Assembly: GCA_002698995.1 (NCBI GenBank)
Contig: PAAX01000032.1
Coordinates: 36,976 to 100,975 of the forward strand
Source: Ignavibacteriota bacterium
GTDB lineage: Bacteria > Bacteroidota > Ignavibacteria > Ignavibacteriales > Melioribacteraceae
Direction of reading: 5' to 3'
DNA: 64,000 bases
This document shows positions 36,840 through 46,432 of this stretch, piece by piece. Made by a program: the position numbers and the translations under genes. Numbering within the stretch: the stretch's first letter is position 1; every line of letters begins with the position of its first letter. The notes below the pieces were generated by a model. It was not told where the DNA came from and made no database searches. It saw only the letters and a list, made by a program, of their open reading frames with translations.

Positions 36840-38960
36840 TTAATCCTGATTCTCTGAATCTTCTTTTTTATCTTTATCGGTTTTATTTTCCAACAAAGCT
36901 TTTCTTGAAAGCGAAAATTTACCGTTTTCAATTTTTAGAAGTTTCACTTGAACGATATCACCTTCTTTAAGAAAATCACCAACTTTATCTACTCTTGAGC
37001 TATCAATTTGAGAGATATGAAGCAAACCTTGCTGTCCAGGCATAAATTCAACAAATGCACCAAAATCAGCAATTTTAACAACTTTACCTTGATATGATTT
37101 TCCTATTTCAGGACTTGCTGTTAACAATTTTATATATTCTTTTGCTTGTCTAGCTTTTTCAGCATTTTGACCGGCAATATTTACGGTTCCATCTTCATCA
37201 ATATAGATTTCTACGCTGTATTCTTTCTGTAAACCTTGAATAACTTTTCCGCCTTGACCAATAACAGTACCAATTTTATCAGGACTAATTTTAGTCATCA
37301 ATAAAGTAGGAGCATGTTTGGAAATAGAATCCCTTGTTTCAGTAATTGCTTCATTCATTTTTGATAAAATATGAAGTCTGCCGTCTTTAGCTTGAGCTAA
37401 AGCTTTTTCCATAATTTCGAAAGAGATTCCTTGAATTTTGATATCCATTTGGAAAGCTGTTATTCCGGTAGCAGAACCGGCAACTTTAAAGTCCATATCA
37501 CCAAGATGATCTTCATTTCCTAAAATATCAGAAAGGATTGCATACTGCTCTCCTTCTTTAATTAATCCCATTGCAATACCGGCAATAGGAGTTTGAACCG
37601 GAACACCGCCATCCATCATAGCCAATGAGCCTGCACAAACTGTAGCCATTGAAGATGAGCCGTTAGACTCTAATATATCAGAATTAATTCTGATGATATA
37701 AGGAAAAGCTTTTTCATCAGGTGCTATATATTTAAGTGCTCTTTCAGCTAAATTGCCATGACCAATTTCTCTTCTTCCCGGTCCGCTGTATCTTCCGGTT
37801 TCACCAACACTAAATGGAGGGAAATTATAGTGAAGAATAAATCTCTTTTTATATTCCTCAGTTAAACCGTCAATAATCTGTTCATCTCCTTTTGTACCAA
37901 GAGTTAAAGTTGTTAAACTTTGTGTCTCTCCTCTTGTAAAAAGAGCCGAACCATGAGTTCTTGGTAAAATACCGAGTTCAATTGATATTGGCCTAATTTG
38001 AGTAGTTGTTCTTCCGTCTAATCTTTTACCTTCATCCAAAATTCTTTTGCGCATTAAATCTTTTTCCATATCGTGGAGAATAGTTTTAATGTCTTTTTCT
38101 GATTCAGGATATTTTTCTTTAAGAGCTTCCAAAACTTCTTCGGTAAGTTCTTTATTTTTCTGAGATCTTTCCTCTTTAGCTAAAGTAGTAGCAACAATAG
38201 AAGCAAATTTTTCTTTAGCCAAAGCATTAACATCGCTAAGTAATTCGGGATCAAATTCTTTAGCTTGAACAACCATTTTAGGCTTACCGGTTAGTTCTCT
38301 TAATTCATGCTGAACAGCAACAATTTTCTTGATTGAATCATGAGCAAGTCTTAATGCGTTCAGTAAATCTTCTTCAGAAATATTTTTAGATTCACCTTCA
38401 ACCATTAAAAGAGAAGTTTCTGTACCACCTACAACTAACTCCATATCACTTTGTTCAATCTGCTGATTTGTTGGGTTAACAATAAACTCACCATTTACTC
38501 TGCCCACTCTAACTTGGCCAATCGGCTCCAAGAAAGGTATATCTGAAATATGAAGCGCAGCAGAAGCACCAACAGCAGCTAACACATCAGTATCATTTTC
38601 ACCATCAAACGAATAAACAAATGCAGCAATTTGTGTATCATTTTTATAATCATCAGAAAATAGTGGACGAATTGGTCTGTCTATTAATCTAGATGATAAA
38701 ATTTCTTTCTCGGTAGGTTTACCTTCTCTTTTGAAGAACCCCCCGGGGAATTTTCCTGCTGCAAATGATCTTTCTTTATATTCTACAGATAGAGGGAAGA
38801 AATCTTGATCTTCCTTTGCTTCGGTTGAAGCGACTGCAGTAACTAACACCATTGAATCGCCGTAACGAACCATAACAGAACCATTAGACTGTTTAGCATA
38901 TCTGCCGGTTTCTATTGAAAGTACTTTTCCCCCTATTTCAACTTCTTTACTGAACACCAT
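36840..38960 (-). CDS. pnp: Polyribonucleotide nucleotidyltransferase (PNPase)
   Basis: 706 residues with the normal order: RNase PH domain 1 (about 10-140), helical linker, RNase PH domain 2 (about 310-545, with GRREIGHGNLAERALKY and the catalytic DILGNEDHLGDMDFKVAG), KH domain (about 555-615, GTVIGQGGKVIQGLQ) and S1 domain (about 620-690, GKVVKIADFGAFVEFMPG). It degrades RNA 3' to 5' with phosphate. It follows rpsO by 11 bases; the rpsO-pnp pair is widely conserved. Confidence 0.97.
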   Translation of the reverse strand: MVFSKEVEIGGKVLSIETGRYAKQSNGSVMVRYGDSMVLVTAVASTEAKEDQDFFPLSVEYKERSFAAGKFPGGFFKREGKPTEKEILSSRLIDRPIRPLFSDDYKNDTQIAAFVYSFDGENDTDVLAAVGASAALHISDIPFLEPIGQVRVGRVNGEFIVNPTNQQIEQSDMELVVGGTETSLLMVEGESKNISEEDLLNALRLAHDSIKKIVAVQHELRELTGKPKMVVQAKEFDPELLSDVNALAKEKFASIVATTLAKEERSQKNKELTEEVLEALKEKYPESEKDIKTILHDMEKDLMRKRILDEGKRLDGRTTTQIRPISIELGILPRTHGSALFTRGETQSLTTLTLGTKGDEQIIDGLTEEYKKRFILHYNFPPFSVGETGRYSGPGRREIGHGNLAERALKYIAPDEKAFPYIIRINSDILESNGSSSMATVCAGSLAMMDGGVPVQTPIAGIAMGLIKEGEQYAILSDILGNEDHLGDMDFKVAGSATGITAFQMDIKIQGISFEIMEKALAQAKDGRLHILSKMNEAITETRDSISKHAPTLLMTKISPDKIGTVIGQGGKVIQGLQKEYSVEIYIDEDGTVNIAGQNAEKARQAKEYIKLLTASPEIGKSYQGKVVKIADFGAFVEFMPGQQGLLHISQIDSSRVDKVGDFLKEGDIVQVKLLKIENGKFSLSRKALLENKTDKDKKEDSENQD

Positions 38961-38971
38961 TCCTTAACCTC

Positions 38972-39241
38972 TTATTTTCTCAAGTTCAATTCACTAATAA
39001 TTGTTCTATATCTTGCAATATCTTTTTTTGCAAGGTAATCGAGCAATCTACGTCTTTTACCAACCATCATCATCAATCCTCTTCTTGATGCATGATCTTT
39101 TTTATGGGCAGAAAAGTGATCTGTCAATTTGTTAATCTTTTCTGTTATTAAAGCAATTTGAACTTCAGCTTTACCGCTGTCTTGTTCATTTTCACCATAT
39201 TTTTTAATTATGGTTGCTTTTTCTTCTTTTGATAAATTCAT
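38972..39241 (-). CDS. rpsO: Ribosomal protein S15
   Basis: 89 residues, the standard uS15 length. Diagnostic segments: [50 protein letters not shown]. It binds the central domain of 16S rRNA. The upstream 54-base gap to ribF contains a weak GC hairpin (CCCGG and CTGGG) that could be a leader element, but support is slight. Confidence 0.97.
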   Translation of the reverse strand: MNLSKEEKATIIKKYGENEQDSGKAEVQIALITEKINKLTDHFSAHKKDHASRRGLMMMVGKRRRLLDYLAKKDIARYRTIISELNLRK

Positions 39242-39295
39242 TTTTTACCTCTTTATTTATATTATTCGATATAACCCCAGTAATTAAACCGGGTG

Positions 39296-40231
39296 TTAAT
39301 TAATTAGTTTGCTTAAAAATTCCTCTGCAAAATTTTTGTCTTTTGTAATCTGATTGATTAATTCCTCTTTAGAATTAAATTTCTTTTCGCTTCTTATTCT
39401 TTTTATGAACTCTATTTTTATTTCTTTTCCGTAAATATTTTTATTGAAATCAAAAATATGCATTTCAATTACTTTGTTATTTTCATTTTCAAATGTAGGT
39501 CTAATACCTATATTCATTATTCCATATAGTGATTGATTATCAAGAGATGCTTTTACAATATAAACACCATTTGCCGGAACCAGTTTATAAGGATTATCAA
39601 TTTCAATATTTGCTGTTGGAAAACCGATTTCTCTTCCTCTTTTTGCCCCCTCAACAACTTTGCCGAAAAATGAATAATTTCTTCCCAGGTAAGAGTTAGC
39701 TGTATCAACTTCTCCTGTCTGAAGTAAATTTCTTATAACAGTGCTGCTAATTGTATCACCTTCGGATTGGAATTCATCCATACAGGTAACATCAAAACCA
39801 TATTTAATTCCAAATTCTTTCAAAGTTGATTTATCACCATTTCTGTTTTTCCCAAATTTGTGATCATACCCGATAACCACATGTTTAGCATTTAACTTAT
39901 CAATCAAGTAATTTTTAACAAAGTCATCCGATGAAATTTTAGCAAATTCCATCGTAAAATTTATTACGAACAAATTGTCAATTTTTAATTCCTCAAAAAG
40001 TATTTTCTTTTCATCAAGGGTTGCCAAAAGCTGCATATTATAATCTTTAGAAACAACTGCACGAGGATGAGGATCAAAAGTTACGACAACACTTGTTAAT
40101 TTTTTTTCTTCAGCTACTTTTATCACTTTGGAAATAATTTGCTGATGCCCTAAATGTAAACCGTCAAAAGTACCAATTGTTAAAACACTTTCTGCAATTT
40201 TAAAATTACTTTTATCATTATATACTTGCAT
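39296..40231 (-). CDS. ribF: Bifunctional riboflavin kinase / FAD synthetase
   Basis: 311 residues from the ATG at 40229-40231; the longer frame begins with TTG. The N-terminal nucleotidyltransferase domain has LTIGTFDGLHLGHQ (18-30) and later SSTVIRNLLQTGEV. The C-terminal flavokinase domain has GREIGFPTANIE and YGIMNIGIRPTFE. It makes FMN and FAD from riboflavin. The start overlaps the truB end by 14 bases, within the conserved truB-ribF-rpsO order. Confidence 0.95.
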   Translation of the reverse strand: MQVYNDKSNFKIAESVLTIGTFDGLHLGHQQIISKVIKVAEEKKLTSVVVTFDPHPRAVVSKDYNMQLLATLDEKKILFEELKIDNLFVINFTMEFAKISSDDFVKNYLIDKLNAKHVVIGYDHKFGKNRNGDKSTLKEFGIKYGFDVTCMDEFQSEGDTISSTVIRNLLQTGEVDTANSYLGRNYSFFGKVVEGAKRGREIGFPTANIEIDNPYKLVPANGVYIVKASLDNQSLYGIMNIGIRPTFENENNKVIEMHIFDFNKNIYGKEIKIEFIKRIRSEKKFNSKEELINQITKDKNFAEEFLSKLIN

Positions 40232-40925
40232 CAAGCTCTCTTAATTCCTTCAATTCATCAGTAAGTAATGCATCTTCAACTTTATAAAATCCGATTCTTG
40301 TTCTTCTAAGCTCAGTTAAATAACCACCGCAGCCTAATTCTTCGCCTAAATCATTTGCTAAAACTCTTATGTATGTCCCTTTTGAACATTCAATTTCAAA
40401 TTTCACAAAAGGAAGCTCTACTTCCTTTATTTCAAACCTTGCAACGTTTACTTTTCTCGGTTCTCTTTTAATTTCCCTCCCTTTTCTGGCAAATTTATAT
40501 AATGACTTTCCATTATATTTAATTGCAGAATACATTGGAGGAATCTGTTCTATTTCTCCTTCAAATTTCTTTTTTGCCTCAACTATTATTTCTTTTGTTA
40601 AATGATTAAAATCACCTACAAAAATTGGCTCAGTTTCAGCATCCATTGAAGGAGTTTTTTCACCAAGTTTAATAGTACCGGTATATGTTTTGGACAAATC
40701 TTGAAATTCATAGATTTGCTTTGTCATTTTTCCGGTGCAGACAATTAAAAGTCCGGTAGCAAAAGGATCTAAAGTACCAGCATGACCGGCTTTTTTAATC
40801 TGCAGAATTCTTTTAATTCTGCCAACAACACTAAAAGAACTTACGTTAAATATTTTATCAATAAGAAGAACTTCACCTGCGTCAAAGTCAGCATTATCAA
40901 GCGTCTTCGTCGTTTTGTCTATCAT
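40218..40925 (-). CDS. truB: tRNA pseudouridine-55 synthase
   Basis: 235 residues. The catalytic aspartate is Asp53 in KAGHAGTLDPFATGLL. IPPMYSAIKYNGKSLYKFARKG and CSKGTYIRVLANDLGE are conserved. The C-terminal PUA-type domain is short or absent. It converts U55 to pseudouridine in the tRNA T-loop. It overlaps the rbfA end by 29 bases. Confidence 0.95.
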   Translation of the reverse strand: MIDKTTKTLDNADFDAGEVLLIDKIFNVSSFSVVGRIKRILQIKKAGHAGTLDPFATGLLIVCTGKMTKQIYEFQDLSKTYTGTIKLGEKTPSMDAETEPIFVGDFNHLTKEIIVEAKKKFEGEIEQIPPMYSAIKYNGKSLYKFARKGREIKREPRKVNVARFEIKEVELPFVKFEIECSKGTYIRVLANDLGEELGCGGYLTELRRTRIGFYKVEDALLTDELKELRELDASI

Positions 40926-41259
40926 TATGAATCTTCTTAAATATACTTTCTATTTTTTCTACGTAATCAAAGGTATCATCAATAAAAAAGTGAAGTTCGG
41001 GTATAAATCTTAAATTTCTGATTTTGCTGGCTAACTCAGATCTGATAAAGCCCTTTAATTCATTTATTTTATTTAAAATCTCTTCGCGCTTTTCTTTTTC
41101 AAATGCAGAGAAATAAATCTTTGCAATTTTAAGATCAGGACTAAGTTTTACGTTTGTAATAGTTAACAAACCTAAATTTTTATCCTGAACCTTATGAAGA
41201 AAAATCAAGCTGATTTCTTCCTTAATTAAACTTTCTACTTTCTGTATTCGTACCGACAT
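40897..41259 (-). CDS. rbfA: Ribosome-binding factor A
   Basis: 120 residues with a KH-like fold: RIQKVESLIKEEISLIF at the N-terminus, TITNVKLSPDLKIAKIYFSAF in the middle and RFIPELHFFIDDTFDYVEKIE at the C-terminus. It matures the 30S subunit in the cold. It starts three bases after infB, in the usual infB-rbfA-truB order. Confidence 0.94.
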   Translation of the reverse strand: MSVRIQKVESLIKEEISLIFLHKVQDKNLGLLTITNVKLSPDLKIAKIYFSAFEKEKREEILNKINELKGFIRSELASKIRNLRFIPELHFFIDDTFDYVEKIESIFKKIHNDRQNDEDA

Positions 41260-41262
41260 TTC

Positions 41263-43995
41263 TTATTCTAAAGTTTTCTTGGTTTCTACTAATTTATAAG
41301 CTTCAATAATGTCACCAACTTTAACATCATTAAAATTATTTATATTAAGTCCGCATTCATAACCGGCATCAACTTCTTTTACATCATCCTTAAATCTCTT
41401 TAATGTAGCCAGACTACCTTCGTAAATAACAATACCGTCTCTAAATAATCTGATTTTATTGTTTCTGGTAATCTTACCATCCTGAACATAACAACCGGCA
41501 ACAGTTCCAACTTTTGGAACTTTGAAAGTATCTCTAATCTCAACAGTTGCAACAAGTTCCTCTGAAATAACAGGAGAGAGCATACCTTCAAGGGCAGATT
41601 TCACTTCATTAATTGCATCGTAAATAACGTTGTAAAGACGAATATCTACTTTTTCACTTTCGGCTAATTTTCTAGCATTTGTATGCGGGCGAACATGGAA
41701 ACCAACTATAATTGCTCTTGACGCAGCTGCTAATAGAACGTCCCCTTCATTAATAGCACCGACACCTTTGTGAATAACATTTACAGCAACTTCTTTGTTT
41801 GTTAATTTCATTAATGAATCAGCTAAAGCTTCAACTGAACCATCCACGTCACCTTTAACAACAATCGGAAGTTCTTTAACTTCACCTTGACTAATTTGAT
41901 TTGCAATTTCATCAAGAGTCATAAGTTTAACTTGTCTGTTTTCCTGTTCTCTTCTTAACTGCTGACGTTTAAGAGCTATTTCTCTTGCTTCGCGTTCACT
42001 ATCAACAATTACAAAAGTATCACCTGCTTGAGGCGAACCTTCAAATCCAAGTACAAGAACTGGAGTTGAAGGACCAACTTCAGAAATTTTATTATTTCTT
42101 TCATCAAACATGGCTCTCACTCTACCGTGCTGAACACCGGCAACAAACGAACCACCTACTTTTAAGGTTCCTTTTTGAACTAAAATTGTAGCAGTAATGC
42201 CGCGTCCCTGTTCCATTTGAGATTCAACAACAGTTCCTCTTGCCAATCTGTCTGGATTAGCTTTTAATTCTAGTAATTCCGCTTCAAGAAGAATTTTTTC
42301 TAAAAGAAGATCGACATTTAATCCTTGCTTAGCAGAAATTTCAACACATTGATATTTTCCGCCCCAATCTTCCACAAGAATATTTCTTTCTGCAAGCTGT
42401 TGTCTTATTTTTTCCGAATTAGAATTAGGTTTATCAATTTTATTTATTGCTACTACAATCGGAACTCCGGCAGCTTGCGCATGATTAATAGCCTCAACTG
42501 TTTGGGGCATAACCGCATCATCAGCAGCAACAATTAGAACAACAATATCAGTTACTTTTGCACCTCTGGCACGCATAGCAGTAAATGCTTCGTGACCCGG
42601 AGTATCTAAAAATGTTATGTATTTATCATCTTGTACTTTAACTTGATAAGCACCAATATGCTGAGTAATACCGCCCGATTCACCGGCAACAACATTTGCT
42701 TTTCTTATATAATCGAGCAATGAAGTTTTACCGTGATCTACGTGACCCATAATTGTTACAACAGGAGGTCTTGATTTAAGAGTTTCATCCGGATCCGGTG
42801 CATCTTCAAGAACATCAGCAGTATATTCTTCTTGAAATTCAACATCAAATCCAAACTCATCGGCTACAAGCGTAATAGTTTCAACATCAAGTCTTTGATT
42901 TATTGAAACCATTAATCCCAGCGATATACATTTTGAAATAACTTCGCTAACGGAAACATTCATCAAATTAGCTAATTCGTTTACAGCAATATATTCAGTA
43001 ACTCTTATTTTACTTTGATCTAAACGTTTTTGTTCATCAAGCTTATCTTGAATTTCTTGTTTTTCTTTTCTCTTTTTCTTTCTGGCAGAAGCTCTATCTG
43101 CAGAAACCGCAGCGGCTTCATCCATACTTAATAAAGTTCTTTTAATAGTTTCTTCAACTTCTCTCTTATCTACTTCAAACTTCTTAACTTTCTTTTTCTT
43201 TTTAGCAACTTTAGGATCATCAACAACATCATCTGCTTTCTTTTTAGCTTTTAATTTTTTCTTTTTCTTTTTGGTAAGTTTATCAGCTTCACTTTCAGCA
43301 GATTGAGCAGTTGGAGCAGTTTCTTGCTTTGCTTGTTTAGCATCCGATTTTTGCTCTCTCTGTTTATCATCTTTTGGTCTTTCTTCTTTATCTTTTTTCT
43401 TACTGCTTTGAAGATCGACCTTTCCGACAATAGTTAAACCTTTTTTCTTTCCTTGAAGCTCAATCTCGGTCTGTGTTTTATAAGTTTTTCCGGTTCCAGA
43501 TTCAGCTGCTTCTGTTGTCTCTTCGGGTTGAACCGTTTCTTCTGGCTCAATTTCAGCTTCAGCTTCAAGTTCAGATTCTTCAACCGATTCAACTTCTTCA
43601 GTTGTATCTTCTTGCTGTAAAACTTCTTCTGTTTCTTCAACTTCATCAACAGAAGTTTCTTCAATAGATTCTTCTTTTTGAACTGCTTGAATATTATCCT
43701 GTTCTTTTACTTTTTCTTCTTCAAGAGTTTCAATTGTTTTTACATCTTCGCCGGATTTTTCAGTTCTTTTCTTATGAAAATCTTCAATTTTTTTATAATG
43801 CGATTCAGCTTTTTCTATATCTTTCTTGAACTTAGCATAAATATCCGAAATCATTTCATCGGTAAGTAAAGACATATGATTTTTTACATTGTGTCCTTTC
43901 TCATTCAGAAAATCTATAAGTGTATCGGTAGCTAAATTATAATCTGCTGCAAACTTATAAAGACGTAATTTTTTTGCTTTTGTCTGTTCAGACAT
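41263..43995 (-). CDS. infB: Translation initiation factor IF-2
   Basis: 910 residues. An IF2_N motif ([20 protein letters not shown]) opens the protein. A long low-complexity region follows (about 60-340), first acidic Glu-rich and then Lys-rich. A second IF2_N-type module ([22 protein letters not shown]) is next. The GTPase domain has [14 protein letters not shown] (G1 near residue 417), DTPGHEAF and NKIDKPN. The C-terminal domains II-IV carry initiator tRNA binding. It delivers fMet-tRNA to the 30S subunit. Many antisense open frames across the low-complexity stretch are spurious. Confidence 0.97.
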   Translation of the reverse strand: MSEQTKAKKLRLYKFAADYNLATDTLIDFLNEKGHNVKNHMSLLTDEMISDIYAKFKKDIEKAESHYKKIEDFHKKRTEKSGEDVKTIETLEEEKVKEQDNIQAVQKEESIEETSVDEVEETEEVLQQEDTTEEVESVEESELEAEAEIEPEETVQPEETTEAAESGTGKTYKTQTEIELQGKKKGLTIVGKVDLQSSKKKDKEERPKDDKQREQKSDAKQAKQETAPTAQSAESEADKLTKKKKKKLKAKKKADDVVDDPKVAKKKKKVKKFEVDKREVEETIKRTLLSMDEAAAVSADRASARKKKRKEKQEIQDKLDEQKRLDQSKIRVTEYIAVNELANLMNVSVSEVISKCISLGLMVSINQRLDVETITLVADEFGFDVEFQEEYTADVLEDAPDPDETLKSRPPVVTIMGHVDHGKTSLLDYIRKANVVAGESGGITQHIGAYQVKVQDDKYITFLDTPGHEAFTAMRARGAKVTDIVVLIVAADDAVMPQTVEAINHAQAAGVPIVVAINKIDKPNSNSEKIRQQLAERNILVEDWGGKYQCVEISAKQGLNVDLLLEKILLEAELLELKANPDRLARGTVVESQMEQGRGITATILVQKGTLKVGGSFVAGVQHGRVRAMFDERNNKISEVGPSTPVLVLGFEGSPQAGDTFVIVDSEREAREIALKRQQLRREQENRQVKLMTLDEIANQISQGEVKELPIVVKGDVDGSVEALADSLMKLTNKEVAVNVIHKGVGAINEGDVLLAAASRAIIVGFHVRPHTNARKLAESEKVDIRLYNVIYDAINEVKSALEGMLSPVISEELVATVEIRDTFKVPKVGTVAGCYVQDGKITRNNKIRLFRDGIVIYEGSLATLKRFKDDVKEVDAGYECGLNINNFNDVKVGDIIEAYKLVETKKTLE

Positions 43996-44021
43996 ATTAA
44001 AATCCTATAGTTTTAAGTGTT

Positions 44022-45269
44022 CTACTCTTCTTCTTCAAATTGACTTTGCAAGATTTCAATAATCTCTTTTGCTTTATCTTCTGTAATTCCTTCAATCTCT
44101 TTAAGTTTTTCAACTCCGGCTGTCAGAACTTCTACTGCACTATCGAACCTATTATTAATAAGGAGTTCAACAACTTCCGGCGTTAATTCTTCTTTAAGAT
44201 CAACTAATTCAATATCATCGTCATATTCATCAAATGCTTTTTGTTCTCTGATTACTTCAATATCATAACCGGTAAGTTTCATTGCTAGTCTAATATTAAC
44301 ACCGTTTCTACCAACTATTAATGATATTTGATCGCTATCAGCCCAAACCGTACATTTTTTATTATCTTCATCAACTTCAATAGCTTTTAGTTTAGCTGGA
44401 GCCAAAGCCCTTTGTATATAAACAATAGGGTCTTCAGAAAAATTGATAACATCAATATTTTCGTTATTTAATTCACGTACTATTGCATGAATTCTAACCC
44501 CTTTCATACCAACGCAAGCACCAACCGCATCAATTCTTGAATCCTGGGATTCTACAGCAACTTTAGCTCTTTCTCCGGGTTCTCTAGCAATACCTTTGAT
44601 ATCAATAACACCGTCGTATATTTCGGGAATTTCAATTTCAAACAATCTTCTTAAGAAAATATTATCTGCTCTTGAAATAATTATTAAAGGATTGTTTGAC
44701 GTTCTCTTAACTTCCTTAATAACTGCACGAACTGTTTCCCCTTTTCTGTATGTTTCTCTAGGAATCTGTTCCATTCTGGGGAGCATTAACTCATTTTTAT
44801 TATGATTTACAAGCACATCATTTTTTCTAACTTGATAAATATCACCTACAACTATTTCGCCAACAAGTTCGCTGTATTCATTGTAAATAATATCTTTTTC
44901 TATTTCTCTAATTTTTTGATTAAGATTTTGTCTTGCCAAATTAATTAATCTTCTACCGAAGGAAATCAATTCTAATTTTTCAACGAACTCTTCACCAACT
45001 TCAAGTTCGTCTTCATTACCTTTTTCATTAACTTCGTCAATGCTTATTTGTAAAGCGGGATTTTCTACTTCGTCAACAATTTCTCTAATAAAGAAAATTT
45101 CTATATCTCCTTTATCCATATTAACAACAACATCACATTCAGCATCTTGTCCGTATTTCTTTTTAACAAGAATTTTGAAAATTTCTTCAACTATCCCGGC
45201 AAGTACATCCTTGTCTAAGCTCTTTTCGCGAGCCATCTGCGCAAAGGATTCTACTATCTCTGAATTCAT
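44022..45269 (-). CDS. nusA: Transcription termination/antitermination protein NusA
   Basis: 415 residues. N-terminal RNA polymerase-binding domain (about 1-130), S1 domain (ELVGEIVVGDIYQVRKNDVLV), two KH domains (GACVGMKGVRIHAIVREL and LIVGRNGVNIRLAMKLTGYDIEV) and a short C-terminal helix-hairpin-helix (AVEVLTAGVEKLKEIEGITEDKAKEI). The acidic repeats of E. coli NusA are absent. The ATG follows GGAGGAATAA. It lies between rimP and infB. Confidence 0.96.
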   Translation of the reverse strand: MNSEIVESFAQMAREKSLDKDVLAGIVEEIFKILVKKKYGQDAECDVVVNMDKGDIEIFFIREIVDEVENPALQISIDEVNEKGNEDELEVGEEFVEKLELISFGRRLINLARQNLNQKIREIEKDIIYNEYSELVGEIVVGDIYQVRKNDVLVNHNKNELMLPRMEQIPRETYRKGETVRAVIKEVKRTSNNPLIIISRADNIFLRRLFEIEIPEIYDGVIDIKGIAREPGERAKVAVESQDSRIDAVGACVGMKGVRIHAIVRELNNENIDVINFSEDPIVYIQRALAPAKLKAIEVDEDNKKCTVWADSDQISLIVGRNGVNIRLAMKLTGYDIEVIREQKAFDEYDDDIELVDLKEELTPEVVELLINNRFDSAVEVLTAGVEKLKEIEGITEDKAKEIIEILQSQFEEEE

Positions 45270-45282
45270 TTATTCCTCCGAT

Positions 45283-45735
45283 TCAAAAACTAACTAAAAC
45301 TTTTGCGGTTTTAATGCTATTGAAATTTATTTTTATTTCTGTTTTTGATGATTCGAAAAACAAATCATCATTTTCTATTTTTTTAAGAATTCCGGTAAAC
45401 TTTTTTAACTCATCGTTATCGGAATACTTAATTTCAAACTTTCTGCCAATATGTTTAGGGTATTGTTCAATGAATTTTAAGGGTCTATCTACACCGGGGG
45501 AAGAAACATCTAAGCGGTATTTTTCAGTAATTCCTAATTGTTCATCAAGTATTGAAGCAAGTTCTCTGCTAATTTCGGCACAGCCTTCTGTAGTAACTCC
45601 CGACTGATTATCGACAAAAATCTCCATAACAACATTTTTGTCGCTGCCTCTAAACACAATATCAATCAAGAAGTAATTATGTTTTCTAATTACTTCCTCA
45701 AATATTGGCAATATGTTTTCTTTAACTAATTTCAT
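45283..45735 (-). CDS. rimP: Ribosome maturation factor RimP
   Basis: 150 residues: N-terminal alpha/beta domain with MEIFVDNQSGVTTEGCAEISRELASILDEQ, then the signature RLDVSSPGVDRPLKFIEQYPKHIGRKFEI, then an Sm-like C-terminal domain. It assists 30S assembly. No Shine-Dalgarno site is seen upstream of the ATG; instead a hairpin and T-run end nine bases before it. It heads the nusA-infB cluster. Confidence 0.92.
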   Translation of the reverse strand: MKLVKENILPIFEEVIRKHNYFLIDIVFRGSDKNVVMEIFVDNQSGVTTEGCAEISRELASILDEQLGITEKYRLDVSSPGVDRPLKFIEQYPKHIGRKFEIKYSDNDELKKFTGILKKIENDDLFFESSKTEIKINFNSIKTAKVLVSF

Positions 45736-45740
45736 ACAAA

Positions 45741-45763
45741 CAAAAATCGCCCGTTACGGGCGA
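45741..45763 (-). terminator. Terminator-like hairpin directly upstream of the rimP start codon
   Basis: On the minus strand a perfect 7-bp GC-rich stem TCGCCCG-TAA-CGGGCGA is followed by TTTTTGTTTGT and then the rimP ATG. It has the form of an intrinsic terminator. It could end the upstream signalling transcript or act as a leader attenuator or 5' stabiliser for the rimP-nusA-infB mRNA. See findings. Confidence 0.75.
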
Positions 45764-46046
45764 ATTAGATTTGGAAAAATATAAAATAAAATCGGGGAAA
45801 TCAAGATTAATTAATTGGTTCAAATACCATTCAGTTTATTCAACAAGTATTAAAATCTGGTTTTAATTTAAACCTGTACTTATTTGCATAGCATTCAGAA
45901 CACTTATTTTGGTAAAAAATATATCTGGAATATTAAAAAGAATTGTACTTATTCCCATGGTAATAAGTAACTCACATAACCAGAAATCTTTTTTATTTCT
46001 AAAAAACCAGCATTAATAATAACAGCCCTAAAAAATCATAACCGGA
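45764..46046. other. Gene-free spacer between the signalling cluster and the rimP operon
   Basis: About 280 bases, together with the rimP hairpin a 311-base gap. No open frame with coding character, tRNA-like fold or strong inverted repeat was seen on either strand, apart from the candidate rimP promoter. It probably holds regulatory DNA of the rimP operon and the end of the signalling transcript. Confidence 0.5.
45776..45804 (-). promoter_or_regulatory. Candidate promoter for the rimP-nusA-infB operon
   Basis: Minus-strand TTG (45804-45802) and TATATTTT (from 45783) are separated by about 18 bases, close to the TTG / TAnnTTTG arrangement known for Bacteroidota vegetative promoters. If used, transcription would start just ahead of the GC hairpin at 45741-45763. 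This is a pattern match in AT-rich DNA, so it is uncertain. Confidence 0.3.
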
Positions 46047-46382
46047 TTAAAAACTTTTAGATGCTTCTTCAACAGAAGGATATTGTTCAAAAATGCTGTC
46101 TAGTTTAGTAATTGATAAAAGTCCTTCAATTTTTGCTGTATTACCGGAAAGTTTAAGAACTCCGCCTGCATCTTTAACTGTGCTGAAAGCACGGACAATA
46201 TTGCCGAGTCCTGAACTGTTTACAAATTTTACTTCACTTAAATCAATGATAATATTCTTCTTGCCGCTATTTAAATAATCATCAATTTGAGAGTGAAAAT
46301 CTTTTGAATCAGGACCTCCCATTAATTTTCCCTTAAAGGAAATTACTGCAGCATTATAAACTTCGCTTGTAGTAAATTTCAT
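46047..46382 (-). CDS. STAS domain anti-sigma factor antagonist-like protein
   Basis: 111 residues, a lone STAS domain. The phosphorylation loop is VKFVNSSGLGNIV, with Ser56 at the position of SpoIIAA Ser58; the preceding Asp is Asn here. RsbV/SpoIIAA-type proteins are inactivated by a serine kinase and reactivated by a PP2C phosphatase. It is the last gene of the cluster and follows a propeller-PP2C gene by 50 bases, so that phosphatase is the obvious partner. The only kinase gene of the right type in the window is at 61653-62069. Confidence 0.88.
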   Translation of the reverse strand: MKFTTSEVYNAAVISFKGKLMGGPDSKDFHSQIDDYLNSGKKNIIIDLSEVKFVNSSGLGNIVRAFSTVKDAGGVLKLSGNTAKIEGLLSITKLDSIFEQYPSVEEASKSF

Positions 46383-46432
46383 GACAAGTTCTCCTATGTA
46401 TGTTTTTTAACTTAATAAATCCGATTAAATTT

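Noticed and set aside
39242..39295. Weak hairpin upstream of rpsO as an S15 autoregulatory leader
   Set aside because: Only a 5-bp stem with a wobble pair is visible in a 54-base gap, too little to claim a regulatory element.
43434..43869. Several overlapping open frames on both strands inside infB
   Set aside because: They are shadows of the Glu/Lys-rich low-complexity region of IF-2 and have biased, repetitive translations.
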